Below, in pieces: positions 19,585 through 32,800 of a DNA stretch of 64,000 bases. The stretch lies in the NCBI RefSeq assembly GCF_964355755.1, contig NC_092680.1:12129001-12193000 (forward strand), read 5' to 3'. Each line of letters opens with the position of its first letter. Position 1 is the first letter of the stretch. Position numbers and translations under genes: made by a program. The notes below the pieces were generated by a model. It was not told the origin of the DNA. It did no database searches and saw nothing but the letters and a program-made list of their open reading frames with translations. Source of the DNA: Antedon mediterranea (lineage: Eukaryota > Echinodermata > Crinoidea > Comatulida > Antedonidae).

Positions 19585-19654
19585 GATCTTAGCGGACACT
19601 GGTCGTGCCTCTCATGGGAACCCGGAAGTTGCGTCACTGTTGATATGGTAGAAT
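19585..19654. repeat. DIRS right terminal inverted repeat
   Basis: 19585-19616 is an exact 32 bp reverse complement of 14612-14643. The outer part (19609-19654) matches the reverse complement of the left terminal region with several differences, and matches the internal region at 14804-14849 almost perfectly. The element ends at aat (19652-19654), and the satellite resumes with gccatgcaac. Confidence 0.88.
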
Positions 19655-22600
19655 GCCATGCAACTTTGTTTCTGATTTTAAAAAAGATCCATTTGTTTAG
19701 GCCTGACATTTACAACCTTCAAAATATCTCATTTTCAAAAAAAATATTTATTTTCAATTAAAAAAAAAGAGAATAAATATCCCTAGAGGTTCGAAACCAC
19801 TATTGAGAGCACTCAAACCTGAGCATTACCCGTTACGCCACAAACCAGTAGATGACTGAAGAGCCTATAATAGTCTATTTATATGAAATGCATGATCAAT
19901 CAATGAAAAATAATGCCATGCAACTTTGTTTCTGATTGAAAAAAATGTCCACTTGTTTAGGCCTGACATTTAAAACCCTCAAAATATCTCACTTTCAAAA
20001 ACCATATTTATTTTCAATTGTAAAAAAAAAGAAAACAATATCCCTAGAGGTTCCACCCACTACTCAGAGCACTCAAACCTGAGCATTACCCGTTACGCCA
20101 CAAACCAGTAGATGACTGAAGACCTGATAATAGTCTATTTATATGAAATGAATGATCAATCAATGACAAATAATGCCATGCAACTTTGTTTCTGATTTTA
20201 AAAAAGATCCATTTCTTTAGGCCTGACATTTACAACCCTCAAAATATCTCATTTTCAAAAAAAATATTTATTTTCAATAAGAAAAAAAAAAGCAATATCC
20301 CTAGAGGTTGGAACCCGCTACTGAGAGCAATCAAACCTGGGTATTACCCGTTACGCCACAAACCAGTAGATTACTGAAGTGCTGATAATATGAATTTAAT
20401 GATCAATCAATGAAAAATAATGCCATGCAACTTTGTTTCTGATTTTAAAAAAGATCCACTTCTTTAGGCCTGACATTTACAACCCTTAAAATGTCTCATT
20501 TTAAAAAAAAATATTTATTTTCAATTAAAAAAAAAAGAAAAAAAGAAATATCCCTAGCGGTTCGAACCAACGACTGAGAGCACTCAGACCTGAGTATTAC
20601 CCGTTACGCCACAAACCAGTAGATGCCTGAAGAGATCATAATAGTCTATTTATATGAAATGAATGATCAATCAATGTAAAATGATGTTATGCAACTTTTT
20701 TCCTGATTTTAAAAAAGGTCCATTTGGTTAGGCATGACATTTACAACCATAAAAATATCTCACTTTCAAAAACCATATTTATCAATTTAAAAAAAAAAGA
20801 GAAAAAGTATCCCTAGAGGTTCGAAACCACTATTCAGAGCACTCAAACCTGAGCATTACCCGTTACGCCACAAATCAGTAGATGACTGAAGAGCTGATAA
20901 TAGTCTATTTATATGAAATGAATGATCAATCAATGAAAAATAATGTTATGCAACTTTGTTTCTGATTTTAAAAAAGGTCCACTTCTTTAGGCCTGACATT
21001 TACAACCATCAAAATATCTCATTTTTTTAAAAATATTTATTTTCAATTAAAAAAAAAAGAAAAAAGAAATATCCCTAGAGGTTCGAACCCAATACTGAGA
21101 GCACTCAGACCTGAGTATTACCCGTTACGCAACAAACCAGTGGATGCCTGAAGAGATCATAATAGTCTATTTATATGAAATGAATGATTAATCAATGTAA
21201 TATGATGTAATGCAACTTTGTTTCTGATTTTAAAAAAGATCCATTTGTTTAGGCCTGACATTTACAACCTTCAAAATATCTCATTTTTAAAAAAAATATT
21301 TATTTTCAATTAAAAAAAAAAGAGATAAAATATCCCTAGAGGTTCGAAACCACTATTGAGAGCACTCAAACCTGAGAATTACCCGTTACGCAACAAACCA
21401 GTAGATGACTGAAGAGCTGATAATAGTCTATTTATATGAAATGAATGATCAATCAATGAAAAATAATACCATGCAACTTTGTTTCTGATTGAACAAAATG
21501 TCCACTTGTTTAGGCCTGACATTTAAAACCCTCAAAATATCTCACTTTCAAAAACCACACTTGTTTTCAATTGTAAAAAAAAAGAAAAAAATATTCCTAG
21601 CGGTTCCACCCACTACTCAGAGCACTCAAACCTGAGCATTACCCGTTACGCCACAAACCAGTAGATGACTGAAGACCTGATAATAGTCTATTTATATGAA
21701 ATGAATGATCAATAAATGAAAAATAATGCCATGCAACTTTGTTTCTGATTGAAAAAAATGTCCACTTGTTTAGGCCTGACATTTAAAACCCTCAAAATAT
21801 CTCACTTTCAAAAACCATATTTTTCAATTAAAAAAAAAAAGAAAAAAATATCCTTAGAGGTTCCACCCACTACTCAGAGCACTCAAACCTGAGCATTACC
21901 CGTTACGCCACAAACCAGTAGATGACTGAAGACCTGATAATAGTCTATTTATATGAAATGAATGATCAATCAATGAAAAATAATGCCATGCAACTTTGTT
22001 TCTGATTTTAAAAAAGATCCATTTCTTTAGGCCTGACATTTACAACCCTCAAAATATCTAATTTTCAAAAAAAATATTTATTTTCAATAAGGAAAAAAAA
22101 GCAATATCCCTAGAGGTTGGAACCCGCTACTGAGAGCAATCAAACCTGCGTATTACCCGTTACGCCACAAACCAGTAGATTACTGAAGTGCTGATAATAT
22201 GAATTTAATAATCAATCAATGAAAAATAATGCCATGCAACTTTGTTTCTGATTTTAAAAAAGGTCCACTTCTTTAGGCCTGACATTTACAACCCTCAAAA
22301 TATCTCATTTAAAAAAAAATATTTATTTTCAATTAAAAAAAAAGAAAAAAGAAATATCCCTAGAGGTTCGAACCAACTACTGGGAGCACTCAGACCTGAG
22401 TATTACCCGTTACGCCACAAACCAGTAGATGCCTGAAGAGATCATAATAGTCTATTTATATGAAATGAATGATAAATTAATGTAAAATGATGTTATGCAA
22501 CTTTGTTCCTGATTTTAAAAAAGGTCCATTTGGTTAGGCCTGACATTTACAACCATAAAAATATCTCACTTTCAAAAACAATTATTTATTTTCAATTAAA

Positions 22601-25600
22601 AAAAAAAAGAAAAAAAATACCCGTATAGGTTCGAACCCACTGCTGAGAGCATTCAAACCTGAGCATTACACGTTACGCCACAAACCAGTAGATGACTGAA
22701 GAGCTGATAATAGTCTATTTATATGAAATAAATGATCAACCAATGAAAAATAATGTTATGCAACTTTGTTTCTGATTTTAAAAAAGGTCCACTTGTTTAG
22801 GCCTGACATTTAAAACCATAACAATATCTCACTTTCAAAAACAATATTTATTTTCAATGAAAAAAAAAGAAAAAAACACCCGTATAGGTTCGAACACACT
22901 GCTGAGCACACGCAAACCTGAGCATTTCCCGTTACGCCACAAACCATTAGATGACTGAAGAGCTGATAATAGTCTATTTATATGAATGGATGATCAATCA
23001 ATGAAAAATAATGTTATGCAACTTTGTTTCTGATTGAAAAAAATGTCCACTTGTTTAGGCCTGACATTTAAAACCCTCAAAATATCTCAATTTCAAAAAC
23101 CATATTTATTTTCAATTGTAAAAAAAAAGAAAAAAATATTCCTTGCGGTTCCACCCACTACTCAGAGCACTCAAACCTGAGCATTACCCGTTACGCCACA
23201 AACCAGTAGATGACTGAAGACCTGATAATAGTCTATTTATATGAAATGAATGATCAATCAATGAAAAGTAATGCCATGCAACTTTGTTTCTGATTGAAAA
23301 AAATGTCCACTTGTTTAGGCCTGACATTTAAAACCCTCAAAATATCTCACTTTCAAAAACCATATTTATCAATTTAAAAAAAAAAAGAAAAAAATATCCC
23401 TAGAGGTTCCACCCACTACTCAGAGCACTCAAACCTGAGCATTACCCGTTACGCCACAAACCAGTAGATGACTGAAGACCTGATAATAGTCTATTTATAT
23501 GAAATGAATAATCAATCAATGAAAAATAATGCCATGCAACTTTGTTTCTGATTTTAAAAAAGGTCCACTTCTTTAGGCCTGACATTTACAACCCTCAAAA
23601 TATCTCATTTAAAAAAAAAATATCTATTTTCAATTAAAAAAAAAAGAAAAAAGAAATATCCCTAGAGGTTCGAACCAACTACTGAGAGCACTCAGACCTG
23701 AGTATTACCCGTTACGCCACAAACCAGTAGGTGCCTGAAGAGATCATAATAGTCTATTTATATGAAATGAATGATCAATCAATGTAAAATGATGTTATGC
23801 AACTTTGTTCCTGATTTTAAAAAAGGTCCATTTGGTTAGGCATGACATTTACAACCAAAAAAATATCTCACTTTCAAAAACAATTATTTATTTTCAATTA
23901 AAAAAAAAAAGAAAAAAAAATACCCGTATAGGTTTGAACCCACTGCTGAGAGCACTCAAACCTGAGCATTACCCGTTACGCCACAAACCTGTAGATGACT
24001 GAAGAGCGGATAATAGTCTATTTATATGAAATGAATGATCAACCAATGAAAAATAATGTTATGCAACTTTGTTTCTGATTTTAAAAAAGGTCCACTTGTT
24101 TAGGCCTGACATTTAAAACCATAACAATATCTCACTTTCAAAAACAATATTTATTTTCAATGAAAAAAAAAGAAAGAAACACCCGTATAGGTTCGAACAC
24201 ACTGCTGAGAGCACTCACATCTGAGCATTACCCGTTACGCCACAAACCAGTAGATGACTGAAGACCTGATAATAGTCTATTTATATGAAATGAATAATCA
24301 ATCAATGAAAAATAATGCCATGCAACTTTGTTTCTGATTTTAAAAAAGGTCCACTTCTTTAGGCCTGACATTTACAACCCTCAAAATATCTCATTTAAAA
24401 AAAAAATATCTATTTTCAATTAAAAAAAAAAGAAAAAAGAAATATCCCTAGAGGTTCGAACCAACTACTGAGAGCACTCAGACCTGAGTATTACCCGTTA
24501 CGCCACAAACCAGTAGATGCCTGAAGAGATCATAATAGTCTATTTATATGAAATGAATGATCAATCAATGTAAAATGATGTTATGCAACTTTGTTCCTGA
24601 TTTTAAAAAAGGTCCATTTGGTTAGGCATGACATTTACAACCAAAAAAATATCTCACTTTCAAAAACAATTATTTATTTTCAATTAAAAAAAAAAAGAAA
24701 AAAAATACCCGTATAGGTTCGAACCCACTGCTGAGAGCACTCAAACCTGAGCATTACCCGTTACGCCACAAACCAGTAGATGACTGTAGAGCTGATAATA
24801 GTCTATTTATATGAAATGAATGATCAACCAATGAAAAATAATGTTATGCAACTTTGTTTCTGATTTTAAAAAAGGTCCACTTGTTTAGGCCTGACATTTA
24901 AAACCATAACAATATCTCACTTTCAAAAACAATATTTATTTTCAATGAAAAAAAAAGAAAGAAACACCCGTATAGGTTCGAACACACTGCTGAGAGCACT
25001 CACATCTGAGCATTACCCGTTACGCCACAAACCAGTAGATGACTGAAGAGCTGATAATAGTCCATTTATATGAAATGAATAATCAATCAATGAAAAATAA
25101 TATCATGCAACTTTGTTTCTGATTTTAAAAAAGGTCCACTTCTTAAAGCCTGACATTTACAACCCTCAAAATATCTCATTTAAAAAAAAAAATATCTATT
25201 TTCAATTAAAAAAAAAAGAAAAAAGAAATATCTCTAGAGGTTCGAACCAACTACTGAGAGCACTCAGACCTGAGTATTACCCGTTACGCCACAAACCAGT
25301 AGATGCCTGAAGAGATCATAATAGTCTATTTATATGAAATGAATGATCAATCAATGTAAAATGATGTTATGCAACTTTGTTCCTGATTTTAAAAAAGGTC
25401 CATTTGGTTAGGCATGACATTTACAACCATAAAAATATCTCACTTTCAAAAACAATATTTATTTTCAATGAAAAAAAAAGAAAAAAACACCCGTATAGGT
25501 TCGAACACACTGCTGAGAGCACTCAAACCTTAGAATTACCCGTTACGCCACAAACCAGTATATGACTGAAGAGCTGATAATAGTCTATTTATATGAATGG

Positions 25601-27639
25601 ATGATCAATCAGTAAAAAATAATGTTATGCAACTTTGTTTCTGATTGAAAAAAATGTCCACTTGTTTAGGCCTGACATTTAAAACCCTCAAAATATCTCA
25701 CTTTCAAAAACCATATTTATTGTCAATTGTAAAAAAAAAGAAAAAAATATTCCTAGCGGTTCCACCCTCTACTCAGAGCACTCAAACCTGAGCATTACCC
25801 GTTACGCCACAAACCAGTAGATGACTGAAGAGCTGATAATAGTCTATTTATATGAAATGAATGATCAATCAATGAAAAATAATTTTATGCAACTTTGTTT
25901 CTGATTTTAAAAAAGGTCCACTTGTTTTGGCCTGACATTTACAACCATAACAATATCTCACTTTCAAAAACCATATTTATTTTCAATTGTAAAAAAAAAG
26001 AAAAAAATATTCCTAGCGGTTCCACCCTCTACTCAGAGCACTCAAACCTGTGCATTACCCGTTACGCCACAAACCAGTAGATGACTGAAGAGCTGATAAT
26101 AGTCTATTTATATGAAATGAATGATCAATCAATGAAAAATAATTTTATGCAACTTTGTTTCTGATTTTAAAAAAGGTCCAATTGTTTAGGCCTGACATTT
26201 ACAACCATAACAATATCTCACTTTCAAAAACCATATTTATTTTCAATGAAAAAAAAAAGAAAAAAAATACCCCTAGAGGTTCGACCCACTACTCAGAGCA
26301 CTCAAACCTGAGCATTACCCGTTACGCCACAAACCAGTAGATGACTGAAGAGCTGATAATAGTGTATTTATATGAAATGAATGCTCAATCAATGAAAAAT
26401 AATGCCATGCAACTTTGTTTCTGATTTTAAAAAAGATCCATTTGTTTAGGCCTGACATTTACAACCTTCAAAATATCTCATTTAAAAAAAAAAAATTTAT
26501 TTTCAATTAAAAAAAAAGAGAAAAAAGATCCCTAGAGGTTCGAAACCACTATTGAGAGCACTCAAACCTGAGCATTACCCGTTACGCCACAAACCAGTAG
26601 ATGACTGAAGAGCTGATAATAGTCTATTTATATGAAATGAATGATCAATCAATGAAAAATAATGCCATGCAACTTTGTTTCTGATTTTAAAAAAGGTCCA
26701 CTTCTTTAGGCCTGACATTTACAACCCTCAAAATATCTCATTTTAAAAAAAAATATTTATTTTCAATTAAAAAAAAAAGAAAAAAGAAATATCCCTAGAG
26801 GTTCGAACCAACTACTGAGAGCACTCAGACCTGAGTATTATCCGTTACGCCACAAACCAGTAGATGCCTGAAGAGATCATAATAGTCTATTTATATGAAA
26901 TGAATGATCAATCAATGTAAAATGATGTTATGCAACTTTGTTCCTGATTTTAAAAAAGGTCCATTTGGTTAAGCATGACATTTACAACATAAAAATATCT
27001 CACTTTCAAAAACAATTATTTATTTTCAATTAAAAAAAAAAAGAAAAAAAATACCCGTATAGGTTCGAACCCACTGCTGAGAGCACTCAAACCTGAGCAT
27101 TACCCGTTACGCCACAAACCAGTAGATGACTGAGGAGCTGATAATAGTCTATTTATATGAAATGAATAATCAACCAATGAAAAATAATGTTATGCAACTT
27201 TGTTTCTGATTTTAAAAAAGGTCCACTTGTTTAGGCCTGACATTTAAAACCATAACAATATCTCACTTTCTAAAACAATATTTATTTTCAATGAAAAAAA
27301 AAGAAAAAAACACCCGTATAGGTTCGAACACACTGCTGAGAGCACTCAAACCTGAGAATTACCCGTTACGCCACAAACCAGTAGATGACTGAAGAGCTGA
27401 TAATAGTCTATTTATATGAATGGATGATCAATCAATGAAAAATAATGTTATGCAACTTTGTTTCTGATTGAAAAAAATGTCCACTTGTTTAGGCCTGACA
27501 TTTAAAACCCTCAAAATATCTCACTTTCAAAAACCATATTTATTTTCAATTATAAAAAAAAAGAAAAAAATATTCCTAGCGGTTCCACCCACTACTCAGA
27601 GCACTCAAACCTGAGCATTACCCGTTACGCCACAAACCA
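19652..27639 (-). repeat. tRNA-derived ~262 bp satellite array, block 2
   Basis: About 30 monomers continuing in the same orientation and phase after the DIRS insertion. At least four sequence classes intermix: ccgtataggttcgaaccc; ccctagaggttccaccc; ccctagaggttggaacccgc followed by a shortened tail (attactgaagtgctgata); and aggttcgaaccaactactg with gatgcctgaagagatcat. Runs of the same class order recur, so the array evolved by block duplication. It is cut at 27639 by a TIR transposon. Confidence 0.88.
23521..25660 (-). repeat. 786 bp trimeric higher-order repeat inside the satellite
   Basis: A diagnostic variant, aatatctattttcaatt, occurs at 23621, 24407 and 25193, exactly 786 bp apart (3 x 262), and neighbouring class-specific differences travel with it. 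This shows three near-identical copies of a trimer, the most recently amplified part of the array. Confidence 0.75.
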
Positions 27640-29821
27640 CAGTGGGAAAGCCACTTCGCGTTTTGACCGTTAAATCGTGTAAAATCGACTTACTTCCGCA
27701 TTGACGATTTTGAAGCGCCACCTATCGTTGAAAACTGAAACCACGATTTTTCGTCGCCTAGCAAATAAGTGCTGTTTTATTTTAAGCTTTCATGAATATT
27801 TAAGAACCGCCCAACATTACCTATTATGGTAAAAGCATTTCCTAATAAGTGTAATTGAATAACCAATCGGTTTCCTTCAAAGAAACCGAAGCTAATACAA
27901 TACATTCGGCGACTGAAGTCGGGACTCGTGAAATTTATAAATGTGGTACGATTTGACTACTGTTTTGTTGTCCATTTTCTGAATAGTCGGAGGTGCATCC
28001 CAACAAATTAAAAAAATTATAATCAATTGTTTTATCAAGAATAATATTAGTTTAATCGAGTATGATATATTTCTATCCTGTTCAAAATGTGTTGGTGTAT
28101 TCTCAGGCCTCGAAAGGTAGGTACATTTTCTAGCTGTGAGCGTGGTTTCGGCAACGCGAGACACGTGTGTCAGTATAGGCGATAGCGAGACGTGTGTTGT
28201 ACTGTGTTGATGCTGATCCGACAGTCGTTAAGTTGTACTGATTACGAGTATCATTGGTCCTGGCCGGCCTAGCCTGGTGATCTGATCCCCCCCCCAAAAA
28301 ATACTTTTTTTCAATCAGTATTAATATTATTATTTTATTTTTCATTTATTATTTGATTTATTAGGCTCAATAGATGCCTAGCTTGGCTACTAGTAGGCCT
28401 AGATTATATAAATAATAATAGCAAATACTGTAATATTAATTAATAAAATACAGCTTCCATTTGCCTTACTTTTATCAGGGAGTTGTTATTACAATATATA
28501 ATATTATAATTATATATACAACCAGACTTTACAATTTTTTTTAAATAATATTTTTTTTTTTTCTGACACTTTCAGGAATCGTTGATGATGCAGAGTTCTT
28601 TGTCTTTGTGACTTCAAACTGAGAGTGAAGTGGATAAAAAGATGACACCGGTACCTACCGACATTGTCATACCCAAACTATAATTTAATTATTTAAAACA
28701 AAATGTTGAATTACAAATATATGTATGTTGCAGAGGATTTAGATGAATTACAATACAAATATTTATGTTGAATGCAAACCTACTACACTATACTCTGTAA
28801 ATTATGTTATTGTCATGTGGTAGACCTTAAAAATTGAATATTTATTGTATGTTAGGCCTATTTTATATTTTATTAATACTGTATTAGTTTAATATTACTA
28901 TTAATTTATATTATACAGTACTAGGCTAGTTTGTACATGTTTTTACCCAAAAAAATGAATAAATAATTTGTTATTCAATCTAATTGCTTGTTTGTTCATC
29001 AATAACAAAAAAATTGTAAGCAAGTATATTAAACAGTTCTTGTTAGCCGCTTATTTCAGGTCATATTATTAATATTAGCTAGGCCCGACGCGCCCGATCA
29101 CAACGTCACTAAGTGACTTTCCGCCCCTGGAACAATCGCTCGCTAATAGGGCTAGGCCTCGGACTCGTATAAAAGCTATTATAATAGTTAATAATAAATA
29201 TTCCTCAACTAAAATGTATACTGTGATAAATAAACAAGTAATAATATACGTTGTATTGGAATGTATTTATTTATATGAATTCTTATACGCGGACAATTAT
29301 AAACATCGCGTATATCGTTCGCTATAAATAAATTCATAAACACGATGACGATGTGTTTACAAAATGGCGGTTTCGCTAGTTTTCGATGGAACAAATAGTG
29401 GTAACTTTAGTTTGAATAGTCGGAGCTGCATCCCAACCACCGAATGTTGTATCTTAATATCGTATTCTGTAGATTATTAATTTTTCTAACAGGGATTTTA
29501 AATTCAGGACTGTTCAATTTTTCTAAATATTTTATTTTAACGATTTTCTAGGGTACAATTTCGGAAAAAAGACATTGGTTGATTTTGCCGTTAAATTACA
29601 GATTATCGTTTTGTTCAAATACATTTAATTTTACATGACAATATATTAAAACCATTTATGAATTTATTTCACTAACAATATTTTTCCGATAATCAGCTAA
29701 ATTTACAAATATTGTGTTTTTCCAACACCCTAAAATTTAGCAATTTTGAACTAAATTAGAAAAGTAGGGCGCCCTCTCCGAGTCGAAATTTGACACGATT
29801 AATCGACTGGCTGTCCCACTG
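27640..29821. mobile_element. Non-autonomous TIR DNA transposon, 2182 bp, 4 bp target duplication
   Basis: The left end reads cagtgggaaagccac; the reverse complement of the right end reads cagtgggacagccag. A second matching inner block (ttaaatcgtgtaaaa on the left, ttaatcgtgtcaaat on the right) makes an imperfect terminal repeat of about 50 bp. The satellite monomer is interrupted with acca duplicated on both sides (27636-27639 and 29822-29825). No transposase-like frame is visible inside. The interior has a 24 bp direct repeat with one mismatch (27981-28004 and 29414-29437). The superfamily is not assigned; 4 bp duplications occur in several. Confidence 0.75.
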
Positions 29822-32800
29822 ACCAGTAGATGACTGAAAACCTGATAATAGTCTATTTATATTAAATAAATGATCAATCAATGAAAAATAATAACATGCA
29901 ACTTTGTTTCTGATTGAAAAAAATGTCCACTTGTTTAGGCCTGACATTTAAAACCCACAAAATATCTCACTTTCAAAAACCATATTTATCAATTTAAAAA
30001 AAAAAATAAAAAAATATCCCTAGAGGTTCCACCCACTACTCAGAGCACTCAAACCTGAGCATTACCCGTTACGCCACAAACCAGTAGATGACTGAAGACC
30101 TGATAATAGTCTATTTATATGAAATGAATAATCAATAAATGAAAAATAATGCCATGCAACTTTGTTTCTGATTTTAAAAAAGGTCCACTTCTTTAGGCCT
30201 GACATTTACAACCCTCAAAATATCTCATTTAAAAAAAAAGTATTTATTTTCAATTAAAAAAAAAAGAAAAAAGAAATATCCCTAGAGGTTGGAACCAACT
30301 ACTGAGAGCACTCAGACCTGAATATTACCCGTTACGCCACAAACCAGTAGATGCCTGAAGAGATCATAATAGTCTATTTATATGAAATGAATGATCAATC
30401 AATGTAAAATGATGTTATGCAACTTTGTTCCTGATTTAAAAAAAGATCCATTTGGTTAGGCATGACATTTACAACCATAAAAATATCTCACTTTCAAAAA
30501 CAATATTTATTTTCAATGAAAAAAAAAGAAAAAAACACCCGTAAAGGTTCGAACACACTGCTGAGAGCACTCAAACCTGAGAATTACCCGTTACGCCACA
30601 AACCAGTATATGACTGAAGAGCTGATAATAGTCTATTTATATGAATGGATGATCAATCAATAAAAAATAATGTTATGCAACTTTGTTTCTGATTGAAAAA
30701 AATGTCCACTTGTTTAGGCCTGACATTTAAAACCCTCAAAATATCTCACTTTCAAAAACCATATTTATTTTCAATTGTAAAAAAAAAGAAAAAAATATTC
30801 CTAGCGGTTCCACCCTCTACTCAGAGCACTCAAACCTGAGCATTACCCGTTACGCCACAAACCAGTAGATGACTGAAGAGCTGATAATAGTCTATTTATA
30901 TGAAATGAATGATCAATCAATGAAAAATAATTTTATGCAACTTTGTTTCTGATTTTAAAAAAGGTCCACTTGTTTAGGCCTGACATTTACAACCATAACA
31001 ATATCTCACTTTCAAAAACCATATTTATTTTCAATTGTAAAAAAAAAGAAAAAAATATTCCTAGCGGTTCCACCCTCTACTCAGAGCACTCAAACCTGAG
31101 CATTACCCGTTACGCCACAAACCAGTAGATGACTGAAGAGCTGATAATAGTCTATTTATATGAAATGAATGATCAATCAATGAAAAATAATTTTATGCAA
31201 CTTTGTTTCTGATTTTAAAAAAGGTCCACTTGTTTAGGCCTGACATTTACAACCATAACAATATCTCACTTTCAAAAACAATATTTATTTTCAATGAAAA
31301 AAAAAAAGAAAAAAAAATACCCCTAGAGGTTCGACCCACTACTCAGAGCACTCAAACCTGAGCATTACCCGTTACGCCACAAACCAGTAGATGACTGAAG
31401 AGCTGATAATAGTGTATTTATATGAAATGAATGCTCAATCAATGAAAAATAATGCCATGCAACTTTGTTTCTGATTTTAAAAAAGATCCATTTGTTTAGG
31501 CCTGACATTTACAACCTTCAAAATATCTCATTTTAAAAAAAAAAATTTATTTTCAATTAAAAAAAAAAGAGAAAAAAGATCCCTAGAGGTTCGAAACCAC
31601 TATTGAGAGCACTCAAACCTGAGCATTACCCGTTACGCCACAAACCAGTAGATGACTGAAGAGCTGATAATAGTCTATTTATATGAAATGAATGATCAAT
31701 CAATGAAAAATAATGCCATGCAACTTTGTTTCTGATTGAAAAAAATGTCCACTTGTTTAGGCCTGACATTTAAAACCCTCAAAATATCTCACTTTCAAAA
31801 ACCATATTTATTTTCAATTTAAAAAAAACAAAAAAATATCCCTAGAGGTTCCACCCACTACTCAGAGCACTCAAACCTGAGCATTACCCGTTACGCCACA
31901 AACCAGTAGATGACTGAAAACCTGATAATAGTCTATTTATATGAAATGAATGATCAATCAATGAAAAATAATGCCATGCAACTTTGTTTCTGATTTTAAA
32001 AAAGATCCATTTCTTTAGGCCTGACATTTACAACCCTCAAAATATCTCATTTTAAAAAAAAATATTGATTTTCAATAAGAAAAAAAAAAGCAATATCCCT
32101 AGAGGTTGGAACCTGGTACTGAGAGCAATCAAACCTGGGTATTACCCGTTACGCCACAAACCAGTAGATTACTGAAGTGCTGATAATATGAATTTAATGA
32201 TCAATCAATGAAAAATAATGCCATGCAACTTTATTTCTGATTCTAAAAAAGGTTCTCTTCTTTAGGCCTGACATTTACAACCATCAAAATATCTCATTTT
32301 AAAAAAAATATTTATTTTCAATTAAAAAAAAAAAGAAAAACGAAATATCCCTGGAGGTTCGAACCCATTACTAAGAGCACTCAGACCTGAGTATTACCCG
32401 TTACGCCACAAACCAGTAGATGCCTGAAGAGATCATGATAGTCTATTTATATGAAATGAATGATCAATCAATGTAAAATGATGTTATGCAACTTTGTTCC
32501 TGATTTTAAAAAAGGTCCATTTGGTTAGGCATGACATTTACAACCATAAAAATATCTCACTTTCAAAAACAATATTTATTTTCAATTAAAAAAAAAAGAA
32601 AAATTATACCCGTATAGGTTCGAACCCACTGCTGAGAGCACTCAAACCTCAAAACCATATTTATTTTCAATAAGAAAAAAAAAACCAATATCCCTAGAGG
32701 TTGTAACCCGCTACTGAGAGCAATCAAACCTGGGTATTACCCACTACGCCACAAACCAGTAGATTACTGAAGTGCTGATAATATGAATTTAATGATCAAT

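Larger units (their letters stand above)
14530..19651 (-). mobile_element. DIRS-type tyrosine-recombinase retrotransposon
   Basis: On the minus strand: gag (18806-17928), RT, RNase H with downstream domain, then tyrosine recombinase (15917-14931), in overlapping frames. Ends are inverted repeats (left 14573-14643, right 19585-19654), and an internal complementary region lies at 14721-14850, just after the recombinase gene. Flanking satellite sequence is restored exactly at the junctions, sharing only the triplet aat (14530-14532 and 19652-19654), so there is no target duplication. DIRS elements integrate by recombination of a circular DNA intermediate. The copy is almost intact apart from one frame break between RT and RNase H. 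Confidence 0.93.

Noticed and set aside
27892-28345. Possible transposase ORFs inside the 27640-29821 element
   Set aside because: Frames of 90 and 71 codons show no transposase motif and include a C-run and low-complexity sequence.
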